This document shows positions 11,493 to 22,265 of a stretch of 64,000 bases of DNA, one piece after another (the first letter of the stretch is position 1; each line of letters begins with the position of its first letter). The translations under genes and the position numbers were made by a program. The notes under the pieces were generated by a model. The model did no database searches and was not told where the DNA came from. It worked only from the letters and a program-made list of their open reading frames with translations. Location of the stretch: positions 36,187,204-36,251,203 of the forward strand of contig OW028582.1 of assembly GCA_932294295.1 (NCBI GenBank), given 5' to 3'. The DNA comes from Alitta virens (Eukaryota; Annelida; Polychaeta; Phyllodocida; Nereididae).

Positions 11493-13167
11493 GCTCTAAG
11501 TCTGTGAAGTTAACCTAGTTAGAATTAATTTGGGCCGCTAAAAGTTATACGGTTCCGTGGCGAAATCATTAATGGTGAGGTTAAGGGGCATGGACTCCTG
11601 GTATAATTTAAGATAGACAAAAAAATGTGCGCTTAATGTGGTGATTGATTTTGAGGTCACGCATTGAATGGAGTCGGCCAGGAGTTCTGTGAGGTGGGAC
11701 GTGAGTTTACACCCAACCTGAATGTTTATCTGAAAGAGACCTTTGTGGAATATTGGGGTGTTGACAGTATTGTTCAGGTGGTGGCACTGCAAAATCCAAA
11801 ATCGTGCCGGAGTAAATATTAAATAGCTGAAAAAGTGTAGACAAATTCATAGCTCATAACGGGTTTGTTAGCAAGCCTAATTAGACGGCATATTGACACA
11901 ATATCGGTGGGGTCACCCATGAACAATGCTTAGGGGCATGAGGCGTTGTGTGCTTTAGTGGGCATATAATTGCGGATATTTAAGACATCCTTTAAGAGGT
12001 ATATGTCATCGTCAGGGATCTCCAAAAAGTAGTTGGAATCGGCGGAGATGGTGAACCACTGACTGAATCCAACGACTTCTGTATATATATCATTATCATT
12101 TGATGTTGGCACTGGCACAGTATCAATTTTATATAGAGTAAATTCAGTGGTCTCGCTTGATACTGGAATTTTGATTTTGATATACAAAAATGTTGTATCG
12201 TGGGAACTGGTGACCATATTATCATGTTTATAAAAGACTGTAATGTCTGATTTAATAAATAGATTCTAAGACTTACTTTGTAATTCAGCGTTGATCTCTC
12301 TCAGGATAGATCTTAGATGCTGGGGGTCTACTAGATTGATAGTTAAGCGTCCATTAATTAATTGGTTGATATCTGAGAGCTGGGAGGCTGCTGGTACTCT
12401 AAGTTGGTAATCTTTGGTTTAATGTATGGATATTGATATTAAAGAGGTGAAGCCAATTAACTACTGCCATAGTGGCATTGATATGCTGCCATTGAATTTT
12501 AACCTGCCTAGCTAGTGACTCAGCAAAATGCGCATAAGTGTAGAGTAGATATGTCGGTTGATATGTCAGTTAGAGTCTGGTCCAGTCTTACCAAATGTTT
12601 CTGCAGTCGGTTCATCCGGAGGTCGGCCTTTACTTCGTAGGAATGGAGCTTAGTGACATGGATGCGGTCTTTGCTATCTTGGCGAATCATGTCCATGAAT
12701 TGCGACATGTGGCCTTGGAGAATTTTGATGTCTCTTTCTGTGGTTACGCCCATGACTTTCTTGGCAATGTTGCCTAGGAGACTGAACCAGCCTCGGCGTG
12801 AGCGTGTCGGAGCCAGATCTTTTACTGCCATTACATCCATGATCGATGTGTGTGTTGCGTGGATGTCGGAGGTCATTTGCTGTATGAGCTCCATGTACAT
12901 GTTATTGATGTCCTGTAGTGTTTTGCATGTATCTGTGATGTCTGACGAGTTGATGAAGATTGTGTTGCAAAGTGTAGATGGTGCTGTCATCAGAAGTTCT
13001 GGGAAGAAAGGAATTGTGACGGTATGGTGCCAGATCGATGGAGTAAATGTGATGTCTTGATCCTTGAGAAGGATGATTTCCAAATTTGGTCTGACTCTTA
13101 TAGGAGGGTGCTGATCACCAACCATCATGATGAGAGACAATGCGGGAGCAAGTGTAGTTACTTCCAT
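11493..13167 (-). pseudogene. Env-like gene remnant, copy 1 (Baculo_F/errantivirus type)
   Basis: Read on the minus strand. The frame at 13167-12520 (215 codons) has a hydrophobic N-terminus, a basic RSRR site at about residue 121 and then GWFSLLGNIAKKVMG. This is the layout of a furin-type cleavage site followed by a fusion-peptide-like stretch in insect errantivirus Env and baculovirus F proteins. A heptad-like region follows. Coding continues in other frames at about 12420-12290 (INGRLTINL...P..L..IL), 12217-11930 and 11792-11538 (cysteine-containing, near the C-terminus). Frame changes and stops separate these parts, so no whole protein can be made. No pol lies next to it. Confidence 0.65.
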
Positions 13168-13189
13168 GGTAATTCTCCACCATGTAATG

Positions 13190-13560
13190 TATTAAGGAAC
13201 AACACAAGGTGTAGCTTTGCAAGAGAGGGTGGCTTTTAATCCTGAGATGGTGTATAACATATAATACATTGTATCATTCAGTTACAGCTGATAAACTGAA
13301 TTTGAAACCAAATAAAATGGTATATCTAGAATCCTATTTTTCAGGGGTCTTTTCCCTATTGGATATTCCCCTTTAGTGACCACACATGGCATCATTCCAT
13401 TGGCCTGTGCTCTGGGGTGTACAAAGGTCACAACCCCTTACTTTAAACTTAACTTGAGAATAAGTAAACTTACACAATTCTTTGTCGTAAACCTTTGTTC
13501 AGGCTTATGGCCATGGTATTCTTGGAGCTAGGTCATAGCCCTGAATTAATCTTATTTTAT
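13190..13560. repeat. Repeat R, copy 3
   Basis: Starts 23 bp 5' of the env-like start codon (minus orientation). Same landmarks as the other R copies, including CCTATTTTTCAGGGGTC and CACACATGGCATCATTCC. Confidence 0.7.
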
Positions 13561-14539
13561 ATAAATTTGTGATATGATATATTATAAATACATGATGGTA
13601 TATGTGCTCACTGAGAGGTGGTGGTAGAAGTAATGATGATGAAATGCTTCCAGGTACAAGGGCTACACTAAAGTAAACTATATAAAATACACATAGAAAT
13701 AGGTGGGGTGGCCGATGCTTTGACTTTCCCGATCTTTGCAGAAAAAAGTGACTATTCTTGTGATTTTCATGGAAAGTTTGTTAAATTAAAATAAACATTT
13801 CTTGTACCTAGTCACATTGTTACATATGGTGGTTGTGACTCAATGGTTAGAGATTTATCACTATGTTGTGCTTAATGGCGACACCTTCAGCAAATGATGA
13901 CTTATTCCTGGCTTTAGCTAGCTCTAAGTGTCACCAGAATCTGATGATCTTGCCTGATAATCAGAACTTTCTAACTTTTACAAAATTATGACTGAGCTAC
14001 GAAAGTACATCCCAGTAAAAAAATTAAATAAAATCAAGAGTTATGTGGTCTGTAATTGGACAATGAATGCTGACTTCGAAATAACTCAATGTTGCACAAG
14101 GCTGAATGGTGAAGCATTTCTAAGGTACAGAAAGAGTGTCACTCTTCTTGTGATTATCTTGTGATTTTCATTGAATATTGAAAAAGTGCAATTATCAATA
14201 CACTTGTGAGTTTCATGAGAAAGCTTGTAGAAATGTGAAATTCGGTAAAATAGCATACTATAGCAACATTTGGATGGAAATAGGTTGTGATTTTAGCTCA
14301 ATGGTTAGAGACTTATCTATCACAGTTCCCATTTGTTTGCTTACTATGCTGTATTATGTTGACCCTGATTTGCATGATCTGTAAGGCAAAGGTATTGCCT
14401 CTATTTCATACCTGCAAAGGTCATTATATCACTGACCACTAGGAGTTTTTTTTGTGTATAAAGAAGTACAGATACCATCACGTGTACATGTAATCAAGAT
14501 TTTGATAATTTATTCAATGACACAGAAAACATTACATTA
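13561..14539. other. Non-coding part of duplicated unit 1
   Basis: Contains a GTGCTCACTGAGAGGTGG box from the S family (about 13605-13705) and sequence shared with 7900-8690. The 68-codon open frame at 14178-14384 is identical in all three copies but has no protein-like features. No gene supported. Confidence 0.6.
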
Positions 14540-14800
14540 AAACAGAGTGTAGCTTGGCAAGAAAGGGTGGCTTTTAATCCATATATGTAATGTGATAAGT
14601 TTACAGTATAATGGTCAGCTACAGCTGGTAAACTGATTTCTTACTCCAAACACAAATGTATGAAGGACCCTACTTTCCAGGGGTCTCTTTTCTATTGGTT
14701 CTTCTCCCTTGAGTGAACATACATATGGCATGTCTCTATTGACTTGTGCCTTGGGGTGGACAATGGCCACAACCCTTTTTTACGTTTAAGTTAGCTTGCT
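14540..14800. repeat. Repeat R, copy 4
   Basis: Related to 8700-8965; the two share CTTGAGTGAACATACATATG and TGTGCCTTGGGGTGG words. Confidence 0.65.
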
Positions 14801-14889
14801 TATTTGCTCATTAATGAACTCTTACTTAAGTCATAGTTCATTAATATAGGTTCTAGTTTAATTTGTAACATTAATAATTTCTAAATACA

Positions 14890-15032
14890 CGATATTAGTG
14901 CTTGTTTTGATAACATGACTGCACATTTGCACTTGCAGTTTGTGAAGGTGACATTGATCTCAGTTTGTCATCGACAAAGTTGAGAATATCATGTTATTTG
15001 CTGGGACTGATGATTTGGCATCAAGTCTACCA
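14890..15032 (-). pseudogene. Env-like fragment cut by LTR-like repeat
   Basis: Equivalent to 9109-9250 (it keeps VDDKLRSMSPSQ). Two small changes have destroyed the frame, and it ends abruptly where repeat S begins. Confidence 0.55.
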
Positions 15033-15640
15033 TGGTACAAAGTCTTGAGGCTCTCTTATGTCTTGTGTGGTTGTCCCAAGCTCTATGTGCACTAGCCAAG
15101 CCAGTCTAAGCCAATCTCACTCATCAGTTTTCTCAATTAAAACAAGACAAGGAGTCAATAATGCTTTGTTCCTCTCAAGTCAGGTTAGGTAAACACTGAA
15201 TTTATTAATCACATCACTTCATTATATTTTCAACATTGGCTCCTTCCCTCATTTGGGGAGGAATTCCAACTTCCAATCACAAATTTGGTGGCCTGAGGCC
15301 AATCAATCAATCCTCAATCAAAAGGTTCAAAGGTCCCCTCTCGACCCTTGGTTCATTTCCCTCCTCTCAGTGAGCAATCCTAATCTAGAGAATAATCCTG
15401 AAGAATTTGCATTTCTCAACAAATGCACACACTTAGCCTCAATAAAATTACATAAAGCACCTTGAGTTAAGCTCCAAGCAGAATTTACTGTTAATTGATA
15501 CTGTGTCACACTGAGTCCACTACAAGGGGAGTTTCTAAATGCAAAACACACAGTGCACTTGGATTGGGTGTCGAACAATGAAGTGCAATCTAAAGCTCTA
15601 ACAATTAAATATAAGTGGTCTGACACTTCGTGGAGGGGCA
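15033..15640. repeat. LTR-like repeat S, copy 2
   Basis: Begins within CCATGG|TACAAAGTCTTGAGGCTC. It contains CCTCTCAGTGAGCAATCCTA and GTGCAATCTAAAGCTC. It interrupts env-like sequence that is continuous at 9230-9260. Its right end runs into a SINE. Confidence 0.6.
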
Positions 15641-15825
15641 GGGGCCTAGCTCAGAAGTAGCGCTCTGGGCTTCCAACTGCCGGGTCCCGGGTTCAATTCC
15701 CGGTCGAACCTAAGTTGGATGGCTGTTTCATCCTTCGTCTCATTGCCATGGTCTCTGCCTGTCCTTATTAGCCCAACTGGTGCAGAAATACAGGACGTAA
15801 AGCCCTAATCACCCACCCACCCACC
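15641..15825 (+). mobile_element. tRNA-headed SINE, copy 2 (full length)
   Basis: The head (GGGGCCTAGCTCAGAAGTAG...GGGTTCAATTCCCGG) has RNA polymerase III A-box and B-box matches. It resembles a tRNA-Gly(TCC), with anticodon loop CTTCCAA and an imperfect anticodon stem. A 110-bp unrelated body follows (TGGCTGTTTCATCCTTCGTC ... CAGGACGTAAAGCCCTAATC), ending in (CCCA)n. No target duplication here, because the right border is the junction of the tandem duplication. Confidence 0.88.
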
Positions 15826-15930
15826 GGCATGTCACTCCAATTAGTGAAGCTCCGGAATAAATCGTCGGTCGGGTCGCTAACGTTAAAGTTGTTCAGATCA
15901 TTCTGGTCTTCAGTCGATCGTCCGTCATCT
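15826..15930 (-). pseudogene. Env-like C-terminal tail (copy 2)
   Basis: An acidic open stretch, DGRSTEDQNDLNNFNVSD and onwards. It becomes contiguous with env-like copy 2 (16137 and up) once the SINE at 15946-16136 is removed. Probably the cytoplasmic tail of the env-like protein; absent from copy 1. Confidence 0.5.
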
Positions 15931-15945
15931 AGCTCTAAGTCTGTG

Positions 15946-16136
15946 GGGTTGGGGCCTAGCTCAGAGGTAGCGCTCTGGGCTTCCAACCGCTGGGTCCTGG
16001 GTTCGATTCCCGGTTGAGCCTAAGTTTGATGGCTGTTTCATCCTTTGTCTCATTGCCATGGTCTCTGCCTGTCCTAATTAGCCCAACTGGTGCAGAAATA
16101 CAGGACGTAAAGCCCTAATCACACACACAAACACAC
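15946..16136 (+). mobile_element. tRNA-headed SINE, copy 3, with 15-bp target duplication
   Basis: Full-length copy ending in (CA)n. Flanked by agctctaagtctgtg at 15931-15945 and 16137-16151, a perfect 15-bp direct repeat, so this is a clean retrotransposition into the env-like gene. Confidence 0.93.
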
Positions 16137-17776
16137 AGCTCTAAGTCTGTGAAGTTAACTTAGTTAGAAATAATTTGGGCCGCTAAAAGTTATATGGTTC
16201 CGTAGCGAAATCATTAATGGTGAGATTAAGGGGCATGGACTCCTGGTATAATTTAAGATAGACTAAAAAATTTAATGTGGTGATTGATTTTGAGGTTACG
16301 CATTGAATGGAGTCGACCAGGAGTTCTGTGAGGTGGGACGTGAGTTTACACCCAACCTGAATGTTTATCTGAAAGAGACCTATGTGGAATATTGGGGTGT
16401 TGACAGTATTGTTCAGGTGGTGGCACTGCAAAATCCAAAATCGTGCCGGACAAATTCATAGCTCATAACGGGTTTGTTAGCAAGCCTAATTAGACGGTAT
16501 ATTGACACAATATCGGTGGGGTCACCCATGAACAATGCTTAGGGGCATGAGGCGTTGTGTGCTTTAGTGGGCATATAATTGCGGATATTTAAGACATCCT
16601 TTAAGAGGTATATGTCATCGTCAGGGATCTCCAAAAAGTAGTTGGAATCGGCGGAGATGGTGAACCACTGACTGAATCCAACGACTTCTGTATATATATC
16701 ATTATCATTTGATGTTGGCACTGGCACAGTATCAATTTTATATAGAGTAAATTCAGTGGTCTCGCTTGATACTGGAATTTTGATTTTGATATACAAAAAT
16801 GTTGTATCGTGGGAACTGGTGACCATATTATCATGTTTATAAAAGACTGTAATGTCTGATTTAATAAATAGATTCTAAGACTTACTTTGTAATTCAGCGT
16901 TGATCTCTCTCAGGATAGACCTTAGATGCTGGGGGTCTACTAGATTGATAGTTAAGCGTCCATTAATTAATTGGTTGATATCTGAGAGCTGGGAGGCTGC
17001 TGGTACTCTAAGTTGGTAATCTTTGGTTTAATGTATGGATATTGATATTAAAGAGGTGAAGCCAATTAACTACTGCCATAGTGGCATTGATGTGCTGCCA
17101 TTGAATTTTAACCTGCCTAGCTAGTGACTCAGCAAAATGCGCATAAGTGTAGAGTAGATATGTCGGTTGATATGTCAGTTAGAGTCTGGTCCAGTCTTAC
17201 CAAATGTTTCTGCAGTCGGTTCATCCGGAGGTCGGCCTTTACTTCGTAGGAATGGAGCTTAGTGACATGGATGCGGTCTTTGCTATCTTGGCGAATCATG
17301 TCCATGAGTTGCGACATGTGGCCTTGGAGAATTTTGATGTCTCTTTCTGTGGTTACGCCCATGACTTTCTTGGCAATGTTGCCTAGGAGACTGAACCAGC
17401 CTCGGCGTGAGCGTGTCGGAGCCAGATCTTTTACTGCCATTACATCCATGATCGATGTGTGTGTTGCGTGGATGTCGGAGGTCATTTGCTGTTTGAGCTC
17501 CATGTACATGTTATTGATGTCCTGTAGTGTTTTGCATGTATCTGTGATGTCTGACGAGTTGATGAAGATTGTGTTGCAAAGTGTAGATGGTGCTGTCATC
17601 AGAAGGTCTGGGAAGAAAGGAATTGTGACGGTATGGTGCCAGATCGATGGAGTAAATGTGATGTCTTGATCCTTGAGAAGGATGATTTGCAAATTTGGTC
17701 TGACTCTTATAGGAGGGTGCTGATCACCAACCATCATGATGAGAGACAATGCGGGAGCAAGTGTAGTTACTTCCAT
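16137..17776 (-). pseudogene. Env-like gene remnant, copy 2
   Basis: Near-identical to 11493-13167. The 215-codon frame (17776-17129) keeps the basic RSRR site and hydrophobic stretch, and the later parts sit in separate frames (16826-16539, 16431-16183). Copy 2 has a few amino-acid differences and two small deletions (near 16270 and 16450) relative to copy 1. The same internal breaks are present in both, so decay preceded the duplication. Confidence 0.65.
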
Positions 17777-17798
17777 GGTAATTCTCCACCATGTAATG

Positions 17799-18170
17799 TA
17801 TTAAGGAACAACACAAGGTGTAGCTTTGCAAGAGAGGGTGGCTTTTAATCCTGAGATGGTGTATAACATATAATACATTGTATCATTCAGTTACAGCTGA
17901 TAAACTGAATTTGAAACCAAATAAAATGGTATATCTAGAATCCTATTTTTCAGGGGTCTTTTCCCTATTGGATATTCCCCTTTAGTGACCACACATCGCA
18001 TCATTCCATTGGCCTGTGCTCTGGGGTGTACAAAGGTCACAACCCCTTACTTTAAACTTAACGTAAGAATAAGTAAACTTACACAATTCTTTGTCGTAAA
18101 CCTTTGTTCAGGCTTATGGCCATGGTATTCTTGGAGCTAGGTCATAGCCCTGAATTAATCTTATTTTATA
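17799..18170. repeat. Repeat R, copy 5
   Basis: Duplicate of 13190-13560 within unit 2. Confidence 0.7.
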
Positions 18171-19149
18171 TAAATTTGTGATATGATATATTATGAATAC
18201 ATGATGGTATATGTGCTCACTGAGAGGTGGTGGTAGAAGTAATGATGATGAAATGCTTCCAGGTACAAGGGCTACACTAAAGTAAACTATATAAAATACA
18301 CATAGAAATAGGTGGGGTGGCCGATGCTTTGACTTTCCCGATCTTTGCAGAAAAAAGTGACTATTCTTGTGATTTTCATGGAAAGTTTGTTAAATTAAAA
18401 TAAACATTTCTTGTACCTAGTCACATTGTTACATATGGTGGTTGTGACTCAATGGTTAGAGATTTATCACTATGTTGTGCTTAATGGCGACACCTTCAGC
18501 AAATGATGACTTATTCCTGGCTTTAGCTAGCTCTAAGTGTCACCAGAATCTGATGATCTTGCCTGATAATCAGAATTTTCTAACTTTTACAAAATTATGA
18601 CTGAGCTACGAAAGTACATCCCAGTAAAAAAATTAAATAAATTCAAGAGTTATGTGGTCTGTAATTGGACAATGGATGCTGACTTCGAAATAACTCAATG
18701 TTGCACGAGGCTGAATGGTGAAGCATTTCTAAGGTACAGAAAGAGTGTCACTCTTCTTGTGATTATCTTGTGATTTTCATTGAATATTGAAAAAGTGCAA
18801 TTATCAATACACTTGTGAGTTTCATGAGAAAGCTTGTAGAAATGTGAAATTCGGTAAAATAGCATACTATAGCAACATTTGGATGGAAATAGGTTGTGAT
18901 TTTAGCTCAATGGTTAGAGACTTATCTATCACAGTTCCCATTTGTTTGCTTACTATGCTGTATTATGTTGACCCTGATTTGCATGATCTGTAAGGCAAAG
19001 GTATTGCCTCTATTTCATACCTGCAAAGGTCATTATATCACTGACCACTAGGAGTTTTTTTGTGTATAAAGAAGTACAGATACCATCACGTGTACATGTA
19101 ATCAAGATTTTGATCATTTATTCAATGACACAGAAAACATTACATTAAA
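18171..19149. other. Non-coding part of duplicated unit 2
   Basis: Duplicate of 13561-14539, including the same 68-codon open stretch at 18787-18993. No gene supported. Confidence 0.6.
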
Positions 19150-19641
19150 ACAGAGTGTAGCTTGGCAAGAAAGGGTGCTTTTAATCCATATATGTAATGT
19201 GATAAGTTTACAGTATAATGGTCAGCTACAGCTGGTAAACTGATTTCTTACTCCAAACACAAGTGTATGAAGGACCCTACTTTCCAGGGGTCTCTTTTCT
19301 ATTGGTTCTTCTCCCTTGAGTGAACATACATATGGCATGTCTCTATTGACTTGTGCCTTGGGGTGGACAATGGCCACAACCCTTTTTTACGTTTAAGTTA
19401 GCTTGCTTATTTGCTCATTAATGAACTCTTACTTAAGTCATAGTTCATTAATATATGTTCTAGTTTAATTTGTAACATTAATAATTTCTAAATACACGAT
19501 ATTAGTGCTTGTTTTGATAACATGACTGCACATTTGCACTTGCAGTTTGTGAAGGTGACATTGATCTCAGTTTGTCATCGACAAAGTTGAGAATATCATG
19601 TTATTTGCTGGGACTGATGATTTGGCATCAAGTCTACCATG
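19150..19641. repeat. Repeat R copy 6 and env-like fragment
   Basis: R occupies about 19150-19405. About 19500-19641 is the minus-strand env-like remnant equivalent to 14890-15032. Confidence 0.6.
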
Positions 19642-20246
19642 GTACAAAGTCTTGAGGCTCTCTTATGTCTTGTGTGGTTGTCCCAAACTCTATGTGCACT
19701 AGCCAAGCCAGTCTAAGCCAATCTCACTCATCAGTTTTCTCAATTAAAACAAGACAAGGAGTCAATAATGCTTTGTTCCTCTCAAGTCAGGTTAGGTAAA
19801 CACTGAATTTATTAATCACATCACTTCATTATATTTTCAACATTGGCTCCTTCCCTCATTTGGGGAGGAATTCCAACTTCCAATCACAAATTTGGTGGCC
19901 TGAGGCCAATTAATCAATCCTCAATCAAGAGGTCCAAAGGTCCCCTCTCGACCCTTGGTTCATTTCCCTCCTCTCAGTGAGCAATCCTAATCTAGAGAAT
20001 AATCCTGAAGAATTTGCATTTCTCAACAAATGCACACACTTAGCCTCAATAAAATTACATAAAGCACCTTGAGTTAAGCTCCAAGCAGAATTTACTGTTA
20101 ATTGATACTGTGTCACACTGAGTCCACTACAAGGGGAGTTTCTAAATGCAAAACACACAGTGCACTTGGATTGGGTGTCGAACAATGAAGTGCAATCTAA
20201 AGCTCTAACAATTAAATATAAGTGGTCTGACACTTCGTGGAGGGGC
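19642..20246. repeat. LTR-like repeat S, copy 3
   Basis: Duplicate of 15033-15640 within unit 2. Confidence 0.6.
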
Positions 20247-20415
20247 AGGGGCCTAGCTCAGAAGTAGCGCTCTGGGCTTCCAACTGCCGGGTCCCGGGTT
20301 CAATTCCCGGTCGAACCTAAGTTGGATGGCTGTTTCATCCTTCGTCTCATTGCCATGGTCTCTGCCTGTCCTAACTAGCCCAACTGGTACAGAAATACAG
20401 GACGTAAAGCCCTAA

Positions 20416-20470
<55 letters not shown>
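20247..20470 (+). mobile_element. tRNA-headed SINE, copy 4, with a 54-bp (CA)n tail
   Basis: Same SINE as 15641-15825, but the tail has grown into a pure CA microsatellite (about 20417-20470) instead of CCCA repeats. Marks the right end of duplicated unit 2. Confidence 0.88.
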
Positions 20471-20623
20471 AAGAGCATAAAAATAACTTGGTGATATCCA
20501 GATAATCCAGTAAATAACAGCTCTGGCTATGGATAATGATGACTTCGTCGGACAGGTGCATATGGAGATGTGGACATTGTGAGGTACTGATAGAAAGAGT
20601 ACAGATAGAAATCAAGAGCAAAG

Positions 20624-20738
20624 ATGGATGTTCACAGTAGGGGACAGTGGACGGCGCATCGTGGCAAGAGTCTTTACTGGTTGGTCATCGTGTGGGGACT
20701 TGGGTCAGCACTGGCTCTCCCGCAGTCTGACAGGGGAG
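20624..20738 (+). CDS. Candidate first exon of a secreted protein (weak)
   Basis: ATG at 20624 opens a short frame with a basic start, then SLYWLVIVWGLGSALALPQS, a good signal-peptide shape with a plausible cleavage site after ALA. GGGGAG|GTAATA at 20739 could be a splice donor; without splicing the frame ends at 20779. No following exon was recognised. It could be the signal-peptide exon of an unidentified gene or of a retroelement env, or chance. Confidence 0.25.
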
Positions 20739-20779
20739 GTAATATCGGCCAGATACTGATTCTGGTCGGTGCAGTTTGA

Positions 20780-21272
20780 ATTTTGCACTCTGTCGGTGCT
20801 GGAGCAACTATATTTAACAAAATTATACATAATCAACATAAAAATAAAAATAATTCAGTAGAGGAGAACCCTCTAAGGCATTTAGGTGCTGCTATCGAGG
20901 GATCACCTATAGTAAAAAGGAAATGTTTTATTGGCAATAAAAATTTTAGCAGATCAGAAAAAAGGTACTGCAAAGTAGACTGCTGCTTCACTGGAAAGGA
21001 TCACTCACATGAAATCAGTACTAGCTATTTGTAACATATATAATAAATAGTTAAGGATTAGGATATACTGGTCGGGGTATGGTAGATACTTTTAACAGTT
21101 TCTTTCACAGACATAACAGGTTGGTAGCGAGCAATGATCTGAATATGAGTTGATGGTTATTTTCTTAATATATTTCTTAAAGCCATCAAAACTATGTGTG
21201 AATATTTTATTTCTTATGTTTAAACTATCCATTAATTAAACCTGACCTGTTAGTTAACAGGCCTCTGACGCA
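20780..21272. other. No gene seen
   Basis: AT-rich. An 83-codon open frame (20783-21034, plus strand) has no recognisable features and no splice context. Confidence 0.5.
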
Positions 21273-21942
21273 TTACATTAATGAAGGACCATGTTCAGGT
21301 CTGGTCTGGCAAATGGTTGGCTCATGACCCAGGCATCTATGGGGGACAAATAAATTTCCAGACACTGTATGGATTGCATACAAAGGTTCTAAATCTATCT
21401 TGATGCTGAGGGCTAGAGAGCCTCTACATAGCCCACTCAGGTACTGATGAGGCATTAAACAATAACACACGCACACACACTTGATTCTGAGGGACGAGTT
21501 GCCAATGGGTACCGGATGTGAGAGGACATTATACAATAAATAGGGTCTGTTGGCTATGAGGGGTAATTCAATCCGGTACAGGAGACACTTGGACGATGGC
21601 CAGAGAGGATAGACAGAGATATAAGAATAGTACCAGTCCAACTTAATCACCACACCCTGTTTCAATGACACTTCCTGAAGGATGCCTCTCAACTGGTCCA
21701 CCGGCAGGAGATCCCGGGTCAATCGTCCACTTTCCAATTCGGCCCTTCGGCGATGGAAAAGGGTTAGCTGGGACTCGTATTGTCTGGCGGCGAGGTCCAG
21801 GACATCCATAAAGTCGTTCAGGTCCCAAATAAGCTCTATTAGTCCGATTGGTCAGAGCGTGGTCCCTAAAGACGCTCTTATATTGACCATCCTCAGTGCA
21901 CCTGCACTTGACCGCTGGCCTTCCAGGCCGGTCATTGGTCAA
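21273..21942 (-). pseudogene. Env-like region of a Ty3/Gypsy element
   Basis: The frame from 21809 reads DVLDLAARQYESQLTLFHRR, then LESGRLTRDLLP and LRGILQEV, the central pattern of errantivirus-type envelope proteins, also seen at 12.3 kb. It is interrupted at 21413-21479 by a LINE tail insertion. Sequence from 21942 to 21810 is open in another frame, so there is at least one frameshift. It lies downstream of integrase in the same orientation, the order expected for pol-env. No membrane anchor or LTR identified. Confidence 0.55.
21413..21479 (+). mobile_element. 67-bp LINE 3'-tail insertion with target duplication
   Basis: Near-identical to the last 70 bp of the full-length LINE at 57977-58047 (CCTCTACATAGCCCACTCAG ... 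CACACACAC). Flanked by cttgatgctgaggg (21399-21412) and cttgattctgaggg (21480-21493), a 14-bp direct repeat with one mismatch. An extreme 5' truncation. Confidence 0.85.
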
Positions 21943-22265
21943 TCGCTGGGCAAGGGGGCGTCGCCGTAGGCGTGGCTAGTTGGGGTCCACCCTGCGTGAC
22001 AACTGCTGTGGACGTCGCATGGGTTGTGGGTTCACTTCGTCCCAAACAATATTGGGGTCCACTAATTTCACTTTATTAATTTTGATGGACTTTGGTTACT
22101 GTCTATTGTGGATCCCATTTACTAGTCAAGGTCATAGGTTCTGCTGCCACCGAATCCCCAACCTTGACTTCTCCAGCATTTGCTTGTCTTGCTAGCCTCT
22201 CCCTGTTATGCCGGCGAGATTGCTGTGTGGCTTGGGCCACTGTTCTCACTGCTTTAGGCGTTCCT

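Larger units (their letters stand above)
11413..20470. repeat. 4.6-kb tandem segmental duplication (11413-15825 and 16059-20470)
   Basis: Corresponding points are 4,609 bp apart over most of the length (12520/17129, 14178/18787) and 4,645 bp apart at the left. The difference comes from small deletions in copy 2 near 16270 and 16450. The copies differ at roughly one base per hundred. Each contains an env-like pseudogene, two R repeats, an LTR-like S repeat and a terminal SINE. Between them lie 105 bp of env tail and the 5' part of a SINE, belonging to copy 2 and missing from copy 1, whose left end is truncated inside the SINE. Confidence 0.92.

Noticed and set aside
12595..13239. Plus-strand ORFs of 60-135 codons at 12595-13239 and 17204-17848
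   Set aside because: They are antisense to the env-like minus-strand frame, which carries the recognisable motifs.
15641..15720. Possible tRNA-Gly genes at the SINE heads (also 15946, 20247, 23479, 24024, 27462, 45135)
   Set aside because: A and B boxes are present but the anticodon stem does not pair well. Each head is followed by the same 110-bp body, tail and target duplications, so these are SINEs.
20783..21034. 83-codon ORF
   Set aside because: No recognisable domain, no repeat copy, no splice context. Not better than chance in AT-rich DNA.
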